A stretch of DNA of 64,000 nucleotides from Glandiceps talaboti (GCF_964340395.1 NC_135562.1:9745134-9809133); one strand, 5' to 3'. Counted from the stretch's first letter, positions 1-12,556 are shown. Numbers and translations: made by a program. The notes: a model not told the origin generated them from the letters alone.

Positions 1-186
1 TGGGGCTTGGCTAGAAAATACAAAGAATAGGGAATACTGAGATATTGTTGGATTATTTGGGGTCAGAATGGAATTATCACACAGGAAAATACACCGGAAA
101 GTGGTTGACATGGGTTACATAGACAAATGTTACAACATGCAATACTGAAGGCATATTCATATAAATAATAATAAACTATGTACAGT

Positions 187-358
187 GCCCTCTAGTGACA
201 AACATTGCAGATTGCATTGAAATATTGTCAGGATGTATTGATGATATACAACGTCAAAACTGTGGTTCTGTTCATGTCAATTTCACAAACTAAAAAACGG
301 TGATATATGATTATTAACTTTACTTCATATACCTCACTGCAATATGTCACTAGAGGGC
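187..358. mobile_element. MITE-like element with 14-bp perfect terminal inverted repeats
   Basis: GCCCTCTAGTGACA at the left end is repeated perfectly in inverse at 345-358. The similarity continues inward (ACATTGCAG versus ATATTGCAG). The element is about 170 bp and non-coding. A target duplication is not obvious. Confidence 0.55.
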
Positions 359-624
359 GCCCTACTCTGGTCAGGTAAATCAACAAATAAGGAAGGAAAA
401 GATAAAACACTATGAACAGGTGGTGAAAATTCCCACTAAAAATTAAATAAATTATGGCTGAAGAAATACATAAAGGGTTTGGTGGGGTAAAATAACGCAT
501 TCACACCAAGTTACTCGAGTAGTTCACTAAGGCTGGGTAACTAGAAGGGTAAATATGGGTTATTAAATTCATATCATGCTATAACATAGCATTTACATTC
601 ACTACAATGAAACTCTTAGTCTTG

Positions 625-961
625 GTTACCCAGACTCCTCTGCTGCTGCCAGAGCCTTGGGGAATGCTGAGTATTTGCAATGTAAGATGGCGACAGTCAT
701 TGGACTCGGACAATTTCTCATTGAATGAAAATAATGCCTAATTTTCATTTCATCATTTGTCTCTGGAATCATGGTATAAAATTTTGGAAAATTGTCTTTG
801 TTAGAAGATTTACTAAAAATATTCTTCACAAGACTGATATTACTACTAATATGTAAAGCTGTCGGTCAGCCTCTCCCAGCAACCATCTTGTTCCAATCAT
901 TTACGTAGCATTCCGCCAGACTCTCTGGGGGCCAGCTGACGTCAAGAGGAGTCTGGGTAAC
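625..961. mobile_element. MITE-like element with 15-bp perfect terminal inverted repeats
   Basis: GTTACCCAGACTCCT at 625-639 is inverted at 947-961, with a shared AGTC further outward and CT inward. The interior has no coding capacity. Confidence 0.55.
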
Positions 962-3900
962 TATGACTATGAAACCGTTATACCCATTATGAAAATGCAT
1001 GGTAAAAATGGGTTTACACACAAATGGGTATCAACTCACATGGGGTTAACACGTAGAAATGGGTTTTACACAGTTACATAGTTCACTTACGAATTACATC
1101 TATTACAAGTTCTTACGGCAACCACGGACGTACGTTTGCATAAACGATTAATGATGCAGTCATGCATTTTACTTTAATTTCAATACATGCAATGCAGTAC
1201 ATGGATGATGCACAGGTCAAAGGTCATTATAAAAAGAGGAAGATTGTACCAAAAGATGTCGCAGCATTTTATCTTTGCATTAAGCACTTTGGCCAGCAGA
1301 TGTAAGAATATTTAAAGATACACTGATCCATTGAGAGCTACTTCCACATGCTTCTATATTCCACAAAGTTACTTTCATGGAATTCAAGATGTTAGGAATG
1401 ACTTCCAGAAGAACTCAGATTTTCAATCATTTGATTTTTTTCCACATATAATAATAATAATTGTTGATTTTGAAAATTTTGAATGTCTGGTTGAAAATTG
1501 AAGAGGTGTGTGTTCTCAGAGAATCGATTTTTGGAGAAAATATGTTAATATGATGTCTGCCATTATTTTGTACATGGGTTGGGGGGGAGACAGATGTTTT
1601 AGAGTGCTGGGTACATTGTGTTACCGTAATTATGGGATATCATGTCTTTGGTGACGACAATTACGTGACTGTACAAACAAGCATTAAAGGGAACTAAATT
1701 CTGAAAAAGATTTTGCCCCTGTTTTAATACTGACGATACATGTAAAATGACTGCATCCGAAGGAATTGTTACATTTTTTTTTCAATGTCATGAAAATGTT
1801 CAAATTTTTTGAAGGAGTGCTTTGAAAATCCGAGTTCTTCAGAACTAGAACAATTCAATGATTTTATAGGTGTTAAAATTCTTATTTTATTCTTAAAGTA
1901 TTTCTTGGTTTAGAGAGACAGTTTTACGTAAAGAATTACGACAAACACAAACAATGACACAGACACATAGCAAAATACCACAACACAGGAATACTGGGTA
2001 ACAGGTCAAGAAGCACGGTACACAAAGAAAAGAGTTTGCTGCCCCTGAAAAAATTTCGACTAAAATGCTGTTGTGTAACCTGTTCATGTCGTTAGGTCAC
2101 TATAAATCAAGTATTTACAGGTGTTCTGGACAAAATAGTTTGACTTCTGAGGAGATAGAAATATTTCATTGTCAGCGTTTAACCTGTTAAAAGTACACAC
2201 ACACAGATTACGTCTAGGTCACATGATAATTGTTCAAAGATCAGTCTAAGGTCAATTGGTGTCACATGTCGACAATGCACGTAGTTGAACAGTAATCGAA
2301 AGACATTTTCAACTTTGATCACTTGCTTTGGTTTTTCTGTCATTTACAAATTTTAGGGTGAAAATTCAGATTTTCTCACAAGTTTTACTGATATGGTGAA
2401 AATTCATTTTTTTTCCCAACATTTTGACATGGGCTGGATACACTGATTTGTAGACACAACAATCAACAGCAAACACCCAAATTCCAGAGAATTTCCCCGC
2501 CACCAGGTCAAGCTGCTAAGACCATAAAAGTATGCTAAGACACAGAAGTTTTACAACACAACATAAGTCAGCCTCCTCCTTCAGTAAACAAAAGTTTTAT
2601 TTTTAGCAAAACAAAATGATTTATTTTGGTGAAGATCATATCTCAGGAGGTAGTTGAGTTGGTGTAATCCAAAATAAATCTCAAATTCAACAATTTTTTT
2701 GAAAATCAGAATTTTTGGTTGTAATTTGGCAGGTTGTTACAAGTTACTGAAGAAGTTCATGTGCCGAGTCACAGAAAAGTGAGTTAGTAGATTTATTATT
2801 GTTAACCAAGCAGAAAAACAGAAGTTGGTTTGAGATAACAAGACATACCCAGTACTTGACTACATTCACTAAACAGAAGAAAAATAAACAAACAAACAAC
2901 ATAACAAACAAACAAACAGACACCATGCATGATTATGTGCCTTAAAAAGCATGCCCTTAGCACTGAAAGCATACTTTGAAACAACTGTGGTGATTGGGTA
3001 GCACTGAAAGCAAATGTGTAACAACTGTGATGATTGGGTGATTTATTTTTTGGATTAAAAGCATGCAAATAAACATACTATTAGGAAATAAACATGCAAA
3101 ATAAATCGATGAAGAATGGGCTACTCTCAGCTGCTGGGAAGACCTCCAAAATGAAATAAATGAATCGCCGTCTAAAACTCGCAAACTGTCACAAATTATA
3201 AATCACATGGATTAACGTAACAGCTGAGTACAAAAGAACAATTTATAAGTAGAAAAAAACAGCTGGTGCAGACTATATGTGGTGTGTGTCAGCTAGCAAG
3301 TTTATTTGCTCGACTGAACGACAACAACCAATTTCTCAGTCGGGTAGATTTTTAAACAACAAAGGAGACAGGAGTGTGCATACAAGTTTTTGACAGAAAG
3401 ATATGTGTACCTAGGTGTGTAAAAATATGCATTCATTGAAAAGCAAAGGAATGCAGCAAAAAAGAAAAGTAAGAGTACCTTCACCAAAACCAAGGACAAG
3501 AACCCAGTATTGTGTTTGAGAGTTGGAGCATATAGAGGCGGAACAAGCCGGTGCGGAAAGACACACCCAGCCAGAGCATGGATGTATAACTTCACATTTC
3601 ACCTTTTTGCAAACCACAACCAACTATACTACATTGTTGTGCTGTGCGAATGAATTACCATGTTGATTCTTTACATCGTTATCAGTATAAGGGTGTGAAA
3701 TGATACATAGTTCCTTTGAGTCTGGGAGGGAAAGGTTATAATTGCTAGTCTTGTAAATTACGACAATACAATAATGACATGCGGGTTGTTACCATCACCA
3801 TGGGGGAAGGTTAACAAGGAGTCATTCCATATGGCTGTAAAAACTAATCAATTCATGCAGGTTGGCATTCTTATCTTAACCTGTATTAACACAGGTATTT

Positions 3901-4469
3901 GCACTTCTGCATGTTGAAACGTTTCTTAGATACACAACTAAGCATTGTAGCCTATGAGTAAGTAACCCGAGCAAGCAAACAACAAATTTAGTTTCATTTG
4001 GAGCTCTTCCCGTTATTTTTTATGAAAAAGCAGCTGACAGAGACCGGGTTGATTGTATGACAACTACTGAAGTATTGTGGTTGATAACCTTATGGGACCA
4101 AAACACTTTTACGTTAAAAAATCACAAACAAAATCATAAATTTGACATTAAAACTAGGATGCATAGTCATAAGCAAGCATGCAGGGTATTAGTAGCCTTG
4201 TTATGGACATGACAGCGGTATGGGAACATTACTGGAGATGACAATTACAAACAAATATACATTTGAATGATTGTTATTTGTGTTCTCCAGTGTAGCCTTT
4301 CACTTTTCTTGTTATGAATGCTGTGTTTTGTTATGGGGGGCAATTTGTTAGTTTGCTTTTATCTAAGCTAATCTGATTTTAGTAATTTTGATGTTGGTTT
4401 TATATTCTTTTTTGTACCCTAAAGTTATCACCCACGGTTTGTCAGTAGTTGTGCTGAATTCAAGCAAAC

Positions 4470-5153
4470 CTTGTAAAGGAAGATGCAATTCTGCTGAACA
4501 GGTAGCTTCCCCTGCCGTATTGACGGCCATGACAGTGTATGATCCGATATCCTCCATGTCAACATCGTTGACGATCAACGTATGGCCTCCATCGTTATCC
4601 GAGAAAAGCACAAAGCGGTCATTTTTATCAATTTTGCTGCCATCTTTGAACCACACAACATCTGGTTCAGGCATTCCGGTAACTTTACAATCAAATTGTG
4701 CTATGTCACCAAAGTCGGTATCCGTGTCAAAAATCTCAATAATAAATCTAGGAGGCACTCCATTTTGGTTTTTCCTAGCATTATCAGTTTCATTGTGGTT
4801 TTGATCGCGGTCAAGTAATCCAAACGTAATTGGTAAACTCCGCCAATATCCTACAGTTACTTCTTCAATAGGAGAAGTCGCATCTTCTTCATCCAACTGG
4901 ATCTCCATATCAACTTCCCTGGCGATCAGCGGCATTTCCACAAAATTAGCAGCCATATTTAGCACAAGTAAATTCTCACAACTCATGTTTTTTGGCTGTG
5001 ATTTAGACACAGTACGACCACCTGTAGCACTCACATCACTGACTGAAGTGTCTGCCAGGAAATTGTCAGTGGAAGTGGCCCGCCTACGAGATTGTATGTT
5101 TTGACTGTGTGCAACACATGTCTGCTGACGGGGTGGTTCTAGAGACACCCTTC
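4470..5153 (-). CDS. Ig (I-set) exon with disordered N-terminal tail; probable C-terminus
   Basis: The acceptor is gcttacacag and the entry phase 1 matches the upstream exon. About 130 residues of low-complexity, probably disordered sequence (with SRRRATSTDNF, a basophilic-kinase-like site) lead to an I-set Ig. Its strands read PPRFIIEIFDTDTDFGD, FDCKVTGMPEPDVVWFKDG, HTLIVNDVDMEDIGSYTVMA and GEATCSAELHL. The C-strand Trp and the B-strand Cys are present. The F-strand Cys is Val (SYTVMAVN), with a Cys in the G strand (EATCSAEL), a titin/obscurin-like pattern. If spliced at CAAG|gtttgc the exon is symmetric 1-1, typical of Ig exons. Alternatively, the frame stays open for 35 more codons to TAG at 4363-4365, which would be the stop of a terminal exon. 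Confidence 0.85.
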
Positions 5154-7760
5154 CTGTGTAAGCTTCACCATAAATCTTTAGACAAAGGTTCTGCCGCTCT
5201 AAAAAAATTCATGGATATACAACTTCTAAAATAAACAAAAGTCTTTGTGTGAAAGGCTACAATAGGGCCAGCACACTTGCTCAATCACGAATGTTGTAAA
5301 ATTGAAATTCTACTGTGCCCATAAAACTTTTTGTGGTTGAACCCATTAATGCAGTCAGTCCTCTTTGACAATTCTCAGGTACTTGGGGAACAGATATGTC
5401 ACTACTTTTTATGAGATAACTACCCACCTACAGAGTTCTGGAAAGAAGCTTGGGAGTTTTTAAGCACTGCTGAAATGAAAACTACTTTAAAATGCAAGGC
5501 AAAAGTTGAGACAGTGAGGTGCTAATGTGATGTCATTGTTCAAGCTGGTTTATCAAGTGCAGAATGTGGACAAGAAATGCAAACAAACACATGGCAAGCA
5601 AAGCTGTGAAGTGGGCCTTTAGGTAAAAGGGTGTGGCCTTGTCTGTGGTTGTGAACCCTTGTGAAACCATTAACAAATTGAAGTACTTACTGCTAATGCA
5701 TCCACTTGTATTTGAAGGAAGTGACTCAATTTCAAAGGCAGCTATGCTAATCTTATTGGGGCACAAAGAGTGATACTGGGATGTGCCACAGATGGACAAA
5801 TTTGACTTTTCATTAAACAACACAGAAAAGGAATTTGCTCCTTTTTTTGCTCTTTATTTTGGGTATTCACATATGAACAGGTTATCTGGGTAAGCATGCT
5901 AAGTTTGTACACTGTATTGTCGCTATGGTGACAAGGGGAAGATTGATTTGGGAGGCTTATCTGATATTTAATTTTATGAACTACACATAGCACAGGGATT
6001 AGCCATTGAAATTAGAATAGCAGTCACAGAAGCAACAGTTTCAACATTTGTCAAGAGTTGGATATTTGCGAGTGATGTTTCATTGAAAATAGATTTTACT
6101 GTTACCTGTTTACAGCTACTTTCCTGTAACCAAGAAGTCAATGAAACAGCAAACCAACATACACAAACAACAAACCAACAAACACAGGAACACAGACATA
6201 CAGACACTTCAATAACACAACACCAAAAATCACACGGTACCACACAATAATAACAATGAAATACAAAGGCATGGTAGTGTCATTACTGTAAATTACAACC
6301 ACTTACTTGGAGTACATCCTATAAAACTTCAAAGATATAAAAGAACTCCCACAACGATTAAAGCTGATGAAACAAAAGACGGATTAATAGACTTAAAATA
6401 AGAATTTGACATAAAAAACCTACCAAGGTCTTCCAATTGTTTCTGAACCTCTTCTGAACCAGGAGCATTTTCTTTGTCTTTAAGAAGCTCAGCAGCCAGG
6501 TCCTTGACATTGTCAACCTTGCCTGTCTTGGCATCTAGATCTTTCTGGAATGCCTGTTGACACAAAACAAGGAAAAAATTGTCAATTTTTAAAATTTTTG
6601 ACAAAGAAATTTAATAAAAAGCAGAGAACTCCATCAATTGTTTGGAATTTATCCTTACATTGTCCATCTTTTCATTTTTAAATTTGTATGAAATTTCAAC
6701 AACATCAAAATGGTTGAATGTAACAATGCCAAGCCAGAGTATTTTGATAAACTGTTCATTTTTACATTTGTATGAAATTTCAAAAAAGAAAACATGTTAG
6801 AGACTGGACTGGAAATTTTTTTTCAAAACCAGACAGATCAGATATTGGTTTCCCGCCAAAAAATTTCGTTAACAAATTCAATTGTTTCAAAAATTTGATA
6901 AATTTTAACTGATTCTAAATTTTGAAGAATAAAAACATAAACGAATCATCCTAACATATGGAAAAATATCTGACTGTATAGAGATTGATCAATTCTACCA
7001 AAAAATACAAAAATCTTCTGAAATACATTTTTCCATGACTACCTTATCCTCTGTGATGACTGAATGCTGGACATGAGACAGGCAAAATAAAACGTCTGAT
7101 AAGTTCCCAAGTAAAAACAATTGATGGAGCCTCCATAAAAAAAAACCTAGACTAGTCCCTATATGATATCGTTACGATTTAGACCACGTTGACATCCAGA
7201 CTATAAAATAAACCAACTGTACATAGTTTATGTAGTCTGTTGATTATAATCACTGATTAACTATATGAGATACTAAATCATTTCATATTTTTAAAATTTT
7301 AATATTTAAAACCTAATAATATCATGCTGATATTATAAATAACTGAATATTTCATGCTTGAAATTAATACACCTGTTTTTGAGTATTATATTTTAAAGTA
7401 TTCGAGTCCCTTATGTGAATTATGAATGACAATTGAATTATAAAAGATTTTTTTTTCCTAATTTTTTCTGAATCAAAACATTTTTTTCATAAATTAGACT
7501 CAAATTTCACAAATTATAAACTACCACAACCTTTTACTAGTAATACTACTATAATCTGCTAAAAAATCGATGTCATTTACTGATTGGCTGAACTTTCTGT
7601 TCTCAACCAATCACTATTCTGGCTTTGAAAAAATGAACCAATCATATTTCAGTTTACATTTTTGATTTCACAATCTGATTGGTTCCTTTTTCTATCATCG
7701 GCCAATCACTAATCAGATCTTTGCTAATTGACCAATAGCTCCCGCGGCTTGTATTCTTAC
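5154..7760 (-). other. Introns of truncated module V
   Basis: Two introns of 1270 and 1207 nt flank the half-b exon. A sequence at 7152-7204 (CTATATGATATCGTTAC, then CATCCAGACTA) matches one end of the inverted-repeat element at 14769-14959, so it is probably a fragment of that family. Bases 7560-7740 contain four spaced CCAAT-related boxes (AACCAATCA and ATTGG on both strands) of unknown meaning. Confidence 0.55.
6424..6553 (-). CDS. Module V truncated b-type exon (last spectrin segment)
   Basis: It encodes AFQKDLDAKTGKVDNVKDLA, then ELLKDKENAPGSEEVQKQL and EDL plus one base before gtaggt (43 codons, phase 1 end). It aligns with the first half of exon IIIb (DFLKDNKDKLKPEEVAELQ) and lacks the helix that carries KSQDRLKYL. 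The split codon joins the Ig exon as Gly. An f-type origin was considered; the LKDK...EEVQKQLEDL match and the position after exon a favour b. Confidence 0.82.
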
Positions 7761-7996
7761 CTTTTGTTGTTTGAGCTGTTTCTTGACATCTTCAGCGGAC
7801 GTGGCTGGCTGTTCTTGGCTGTCAATGCTGGCTTTCATTTCATCCATCCAGTCCATCAACTCCTTCATTTCGTCCTTGAGACGGTTGGACTTCTTCAAGT
7901 TGTTGTCTAGTTCTTGTTTACGATCCGCCAACTTATCACCAAGACCACCGTAGCGGTCGTTGATGTCATTCAGTTGTTTCTGGACTGGTGATACAT
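7761..7996 (-). CDS. Module V (terminal, truncated) exon a
   Basis: It encodes DVSPVQKQLNDINDRYGGLG, DKLADRKQELDNNLKKSN, the Trp motif ELMDWMDEMKASIDSQEQ and KKQLKQQK before gtaaga. At 236 nt it is three codons shorter than Ia, but it keeps phase 1 in and phase 0 out. It opens a fifth module that stops after half of exon b. Confidence 0.92.
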
Positions 7997-8400
7997 CTGT
8001 TTTAACAAAAAAGGGATAAAGGAGTCAAAACCAAATATTGTGGTTCCTCTCAAGTAGCCACAAGTTCCAAATCAAATAAAGTATTCCGCCAAATTTATCA
8101 TGAACATTATTTTTACTTCTCATGAAAATGCAAAGTCTAACAAATATGACAGAACTAATTGCAATGAATTTGTGAACATTGTTTTTGCTTCAGATTGCTA
8201 AGACTGCAAATCTACATGCATCCTGCGATTCATTTATCAGTTCGAGCCCCCCCCCAAAAAAAAAAATCTTGAAATTCAAGATATTTCCATTTGTATCCGA
8301 CATCGTCAAGTTGTAAAACACTGAAAAATGTTTTTTATTGAAATTCTAGATCTAGTTCATTTCCTGAGAAAAGAAGACATAAAGTGACTAGAAATCTCAC

Positions 8401-8626
8401 CATCAGGGGCAAATGGTGCACTGTCAAGTTGATCTGAGCCACGTCGGACTGGTTTCTTCTCTGGACTACCAGGCACAGCTGGCATGATGGCAGCTCTGGA
8501 TCGTTTCCTAGGAGACGCAGGAGGTGATGGAATACCACTATCCTTTCTCAGTGCTTCCAGAGTTGAACCAAGCATGTTCAGATCGTCTATCTTAGGACTC
8601 TGACCTTTGTGATCATCCTCAATCGG
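8401..8626 (-). CDS. Module IV exon k (charged Ser/Pro linker)
   Basis: PIEDDHKGQSPKIDDLNMLG is followed by a linker with IPSPPASPRKRSRAAIMPA and EKKPVRRGSDQLDSAPFA, ending in phase 1 before gtgaga. RRGS is a PKA-type consensus and PPASPRKRS holds an SP-RKR site. The SDQ after the Arg pair matches IIIk. Confidence 0.9.
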
Positions 8627-10308
8627 CTGCACACAAAAAAAGTAAACACAGAAAATGAATAACTCAGATTCTAAATATTTGCAGTTGTTTACTGCGTAGA
8701 ACTGAACTTATGCAATATTTGTGTCAATATATTATGAAAGTAAACAGAGATATTTATAGATGGCTTGGAATTCCTGACTTCACCTTTACTTAGTTTGGAT
8801 GCCAATGTGGTCTCTATAGCCAAACTAAGTGGAGGTACAAATTGTAACGATGCCATTAAGGAACTAACCAACTTAACTGAAACACATGTAGCCTACTGAC
8901 TTGATTATCTAGTTCAATGATCTGGAAAACTAGTCAAGTCAAAGATAGCCGATTCTCCACCTGGACTAAAACATTTGTTGCTGGAGAACCACAAAATGAC
9001 TAATATGTCAGTCTAAATTTTGTCCTAGCTTGCGTAACTATATACTGTAGAAAAATGGTGGAACAAAACAACAAGAATTCTAGGCAGCAATTTCAGTAAA
9101 ATTTTTCTTCTAAGTACCAATTCACCCATTTGAATGCCTTCCCTACATTTGCTCAATGGGATTACAAAGATTCCACACCAAAAACGATTAGCACAAAATT
9201 CAGCATTTAAAAAAATAATTATGCTAATTTTCAAAATATTTCTCTTCACTACACTACACCATTGTTTGACAATGCAGACTACTGTTATGAACACAGAAGT
9301 CCAGAAACTTGGCTATTCAGCTTGACAATGCAGTATGTTGTGTCAGATAGTCAAGTTTCTGGACTATCAACATAGCTGGGATCAAAGTCTGTACAAGAGA
9401 TAGCCTAACACCACTGCTATGTAGTGGTCATTTATCTTTTTGGCAGAGTTAGATAACGTGTTATTGATAAGATAAGATTCCATGATGTTTCTAATCTTAG
9501 CCTGGACACTGGCAGCCTGGAATCTATGCTGCTGTCCTGTTTTACAGTCAAAAGAAAATGCCTTACAAATTGTGTAGCTTCAAGGCTTCCATATTGACAA
9601 CTGGAACCCCCCCCCCACCCTCACCCCCACCCCCAACCACATACCCCAATTCCTATGTACATAAAACTTGTAGTATTCCCCTTGATGATGTTGATGAAAT
9701 ATCATCAAAAATTTGAGTTTACCATCCAAAATGTTTTTGACTGTAAGCAGAAATTTTAATTTGTGTCTAAGAACTCAAGAGTCTGCCATGAACAATAATT
9801 CTCGCATAACAATTACATTTATTTTAAGATGCACCATTTTCATGAAATCAATTTATAATTTGTAATCTACAACTTAACATTCAGCGGCACTGGATACACC
9901 TTTCTAGTTCTAGTAAATTTAAAACACTGGTGCCATTTCCATCAACAAGTCTGGAAGGAACACCAAGATATTGTATTTCCTGAAGTATGCGGTAGAACAG
10001 AACAGCATTGATTCCTGGGTGACACACTGCATTAATTTCCTTAGTTAATACGCCAGTAACCTAAATTAACTCAGTCCTAATCTGCAGTGGTTTTAAAGTA
10101 GACCGATAAACATTTGTATCTTACGATAACATTCTGGGTTACACTGTAGCAACCCAACAGAGTACACCTACACGTCTCAGCATGTATTTTTTACCTCTAC
10201 ATGTTTAGACGTCGAATTTTTCTGAGAACACTGTCCTGTATAAATAACTCCATAAAAGACCAAATCAGAGAAACAAAGTTCAAGTCCTGGCTGTTCCAGA
10301 ATACATAC
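8627..10308 (-). other. Module IV j-k intron
   Basis: 1682 nt without coding signal. It holds an inverted pair near 9299-9365 (AGTCCAGAAACTTGGCTA versus its complement TAGTCAAGTTTCTGGACT), able to form a hairpin. A copy of the TTGGATGCCAATGTGGT motif at 8795-8815 belongs to the repeat family at 14769. A C-rich tract lies near 9606-9640. Confidence 0.55.
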
Positions 10309-10468
10309 CACAAGTTCTTTCAATTGACTTTGTAAAGTGTCCAAGTCAACAGCGATTGGCTGCAAACTGTCCACCTGGTCTTCGATACCTTCTAGCCAAT
10401 CAATGACGTCCTTTGTAGCATTGTCGTACTTCTCATAGGCGGCTTGTTTTTCATTCAGTTGTTTGAAT
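10309..10468 (-). CDS. Module IV exon j
   Basis: It encodes FKQLNEKQAAYEKYDNAT, the Trp motif VIDWLEGIEDQVDSLQPIA and LQSQLKELV. The usual EEQK end is replaced by KELV, but using donor gtatgt after CTTGTG restores exactly 160 nt, the length of Ij and IIIj. The acceptor is cttcaccag in phase 2. Confidence 0.88.
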
Positions 10469-11444
10469 CTGGTGAAGAAAGCACACACACGTACACACAG
10501 ACAGAGTCAAATTCCATATCATTTGTATTGGTGATATAATTGTCTATGGAGTTGAGAGGAAATCTTTTTTTTTTACTTAATGTGTTTCATAATGAAAATT
10601 TCAATAATTTAGTATTTCCATTTTGTAAAACTTGACAGGAAATTGCATTTTTTTTGCAAAAATTTCAGCACAAGTGAATTACAGTTTATCGTTCAAAATT
10701 TCTCACAATTTCTATTCTGAATACAAACATCATATTCCCTCCATTTTTTTGAAATCTGACAACCTATATTGAAGTAAAAATTTTGGAACCAGACTACATG
10801 AAAAAAAATTGGACGATTTTTAGACAAAGCAATTTTTCCTAGTATTGTTGTCGAGTCAAACAGTAGCTCAAATCTGTCTGCATACAATTCTGAATATCGT
10901 TTTTTTTCTCTGCAGTCTGCATAATTATGGTATAATTTATTAGCACTTCCATAAATTTCACCCAAATTTTCCTTTACTGTTTTTGTATTCCTTATCCAAA
11001 TCAAGGATATGGCATCGGAAATCCATAAAAAAATTTACCAGATCCCAAATTGGTTTACGTGAATATTGAAACGATTCTAGCCATATTGTAATCAGTCGAC
11101 CATACAAATTGCTATTATCTTTACCCTCGCAAACATCACGATGTTTCTATACTTAAAAATAAATTATTGACAAAAATAAGCTTGAATCCTCTTTTAGAGG
11201 TCATTAAAGCTGGTACTAGTTGCATAATATTTAATTCATGTCCAATATAATATCATTCAGTGGGATTACAGCATGTACCATTGTTTAATATGTAATCCAT
11301 TAAAACCCGAAAGAAAACGAGAAATGTGAAACCTCCAACTGTTCAAGTGGCAGGGTGAGTGTAATTCATCATTGATACCTGGTGTTTATTTTGTTCAGAC
11401 TTAGACTCACCAAAGAACGGTTCGTCTATGTTGCCACGTAACTA

Positions 11445-12115
11445 CATTTTCAGACTCAAATAGCTCCGAGGTCAAATTTTTTAACATAAATTAGTATATA
11501 GGTTTTTAGAAATCTGCTAAATATCTGTTTTACTTTTGACAAATTTGACATTTTTTAAACTCAAATAGCACTGGAAGGTCAATTTTTTAAATGTAGGTTA
11601 GCATATGGATTTTCAAAATCCACTAAAAATCTTACTTTTGACAGAATGTGACATTTTTAGATTCAAATATCTCCAGATGGTCAAGTTCGACATATGTTAG
11701 TATACAGGTGTTCAAACACCACTGAATATCTCTCTTTTTCTTGTGCCAAAGTTGACGTTTTTGCAACACAAGTATCTCCAGAAGGTCAAATTCTTTGGCA
11801 TCAGTAGGTTAGTATATAGGTGTTCAAATTCTACTAAAAAGATCTCTTTTTTTTTCTCTTTTTTTCTTGTGCCAAAGTTGACATTTTTCCAATTCAAGTA
11901 TCTCCAGAAGGTCAAATTCTTTGGCATCAGTAGGTTAGTATATAGGTGTTCAAATTCTACTAAAAAGATCTCTTTTTTCTTTTGACAAAAGTTCACATTT
12001 TTAGATTTAAAAAGCTCAGGAAGGTCAAATTCTTCGGCATTGGTAGGTTAGTATATAGGTGTTAGAAATCTACTAAAAACATCCCACTTGTTTTCTTTTT
12101 GATAAAAGTTTACAC
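11445..12115. repeat. Degenerate tandem repeat, about 100-127 bp unit, six copies
   Basis: Units start with (C/G)ACATTTTTNNATTCAA, followed by CTCCAGAAGGTCAAATTC and GGTTAGTATATAGGTGTTC. Starts are near 11449, 11548, 11649, 11753, 11880 and 11995. The two central units are nearly identical. Open frames here (for example 11712-11996) are produced by the repetition and are not genes. Confidence 0.85.
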
Positions 12116-12454
12116 CGCCAGGTACTGTCAAGGCTACACGAATAAAATTTTAAACTCTACTTTTCTCTTTAAACTTATTGGATTTGCCATGACAATAAGA
12201 AGACCTTGAGTTGAAAACTTGGACAGACTTAAAAAAGATAACTCTTAAAGTAAACTAAAAACTGACCCACACAAAAGAAAGAAAAATGAATGACAAGTGT
12301 GCCGTTCAAAGCTTCAAGATAGTGAGTCCACTAGTATCTGGGTTACTAGATCTCCTAAAAGATATGATGCAAATTTTTAAAAAATGCCTCATTTCAACCT
12401 AAAACATTTTTACGCACATTTTGAAACTATTTCACAAATATAAATAATGTAAAC

Positions 12455-12455
<1 letters not shown>

Positions 12456-12531
<76 letters not shown>

Positions 12532-12556
12532 AAAAAAAAAAAAAAAAAAAAAAAAA
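12456..12556. repeat. (TC)n microsatellite followed by poly-A
   Basis: About 75 bases of uninterrupted CT dinucleotide run directly into 26 As. It lies 30 bases from the donor of module IV exon i. On the sense (minus) strand this reads poly-T then (GA)n. Confidence 0.95.

Larger units (their letters stand above)
1..4362. other. Region downstream of the Ig exon, no convincing exon
   Basis: No frame shows conserved domains or module homology on either strand. It holds two short inverted-repeat elements (187-358, 625-961), a weaker inverted pair (1408-1426 with 1822-1840) and a 42-bp direct duplication (about 2957-3040). Several TTTATT strings (AATAAA on the minus strand), for example near 3299, could serve as poly(A) signals if the Ig exon is terminal. 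None can be singled out. Confidence 0.6.

Noticed and set aside
4388-4818. Plus-strand frames opposite the Ig exon
   Set aside because: Shadows of the minus-strand coding sequence, without recognisable domains; the minus-strand Ig fold is clear.
6424-6553. Interpretation of the last spectrin exon as type f
   Set aside because: It has the same end phase as f, but its residues match the first half of b and it directly follows an a-type exon.
7560-7740. Cluster of CCAAT/ATTGG boxes as an internal promoter
   Set aside because: No start exon or TATA-like element next to it; the region is an intron of the truncated module and the boxes occur in both orientations as chance-like AT-rich repeats.
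11712-11996. 94-residue frame with two near-identical halves
   Set aside because: It follows the roughly 115-127-bp tandem repeat; no support as an exon and no homology to the modules.
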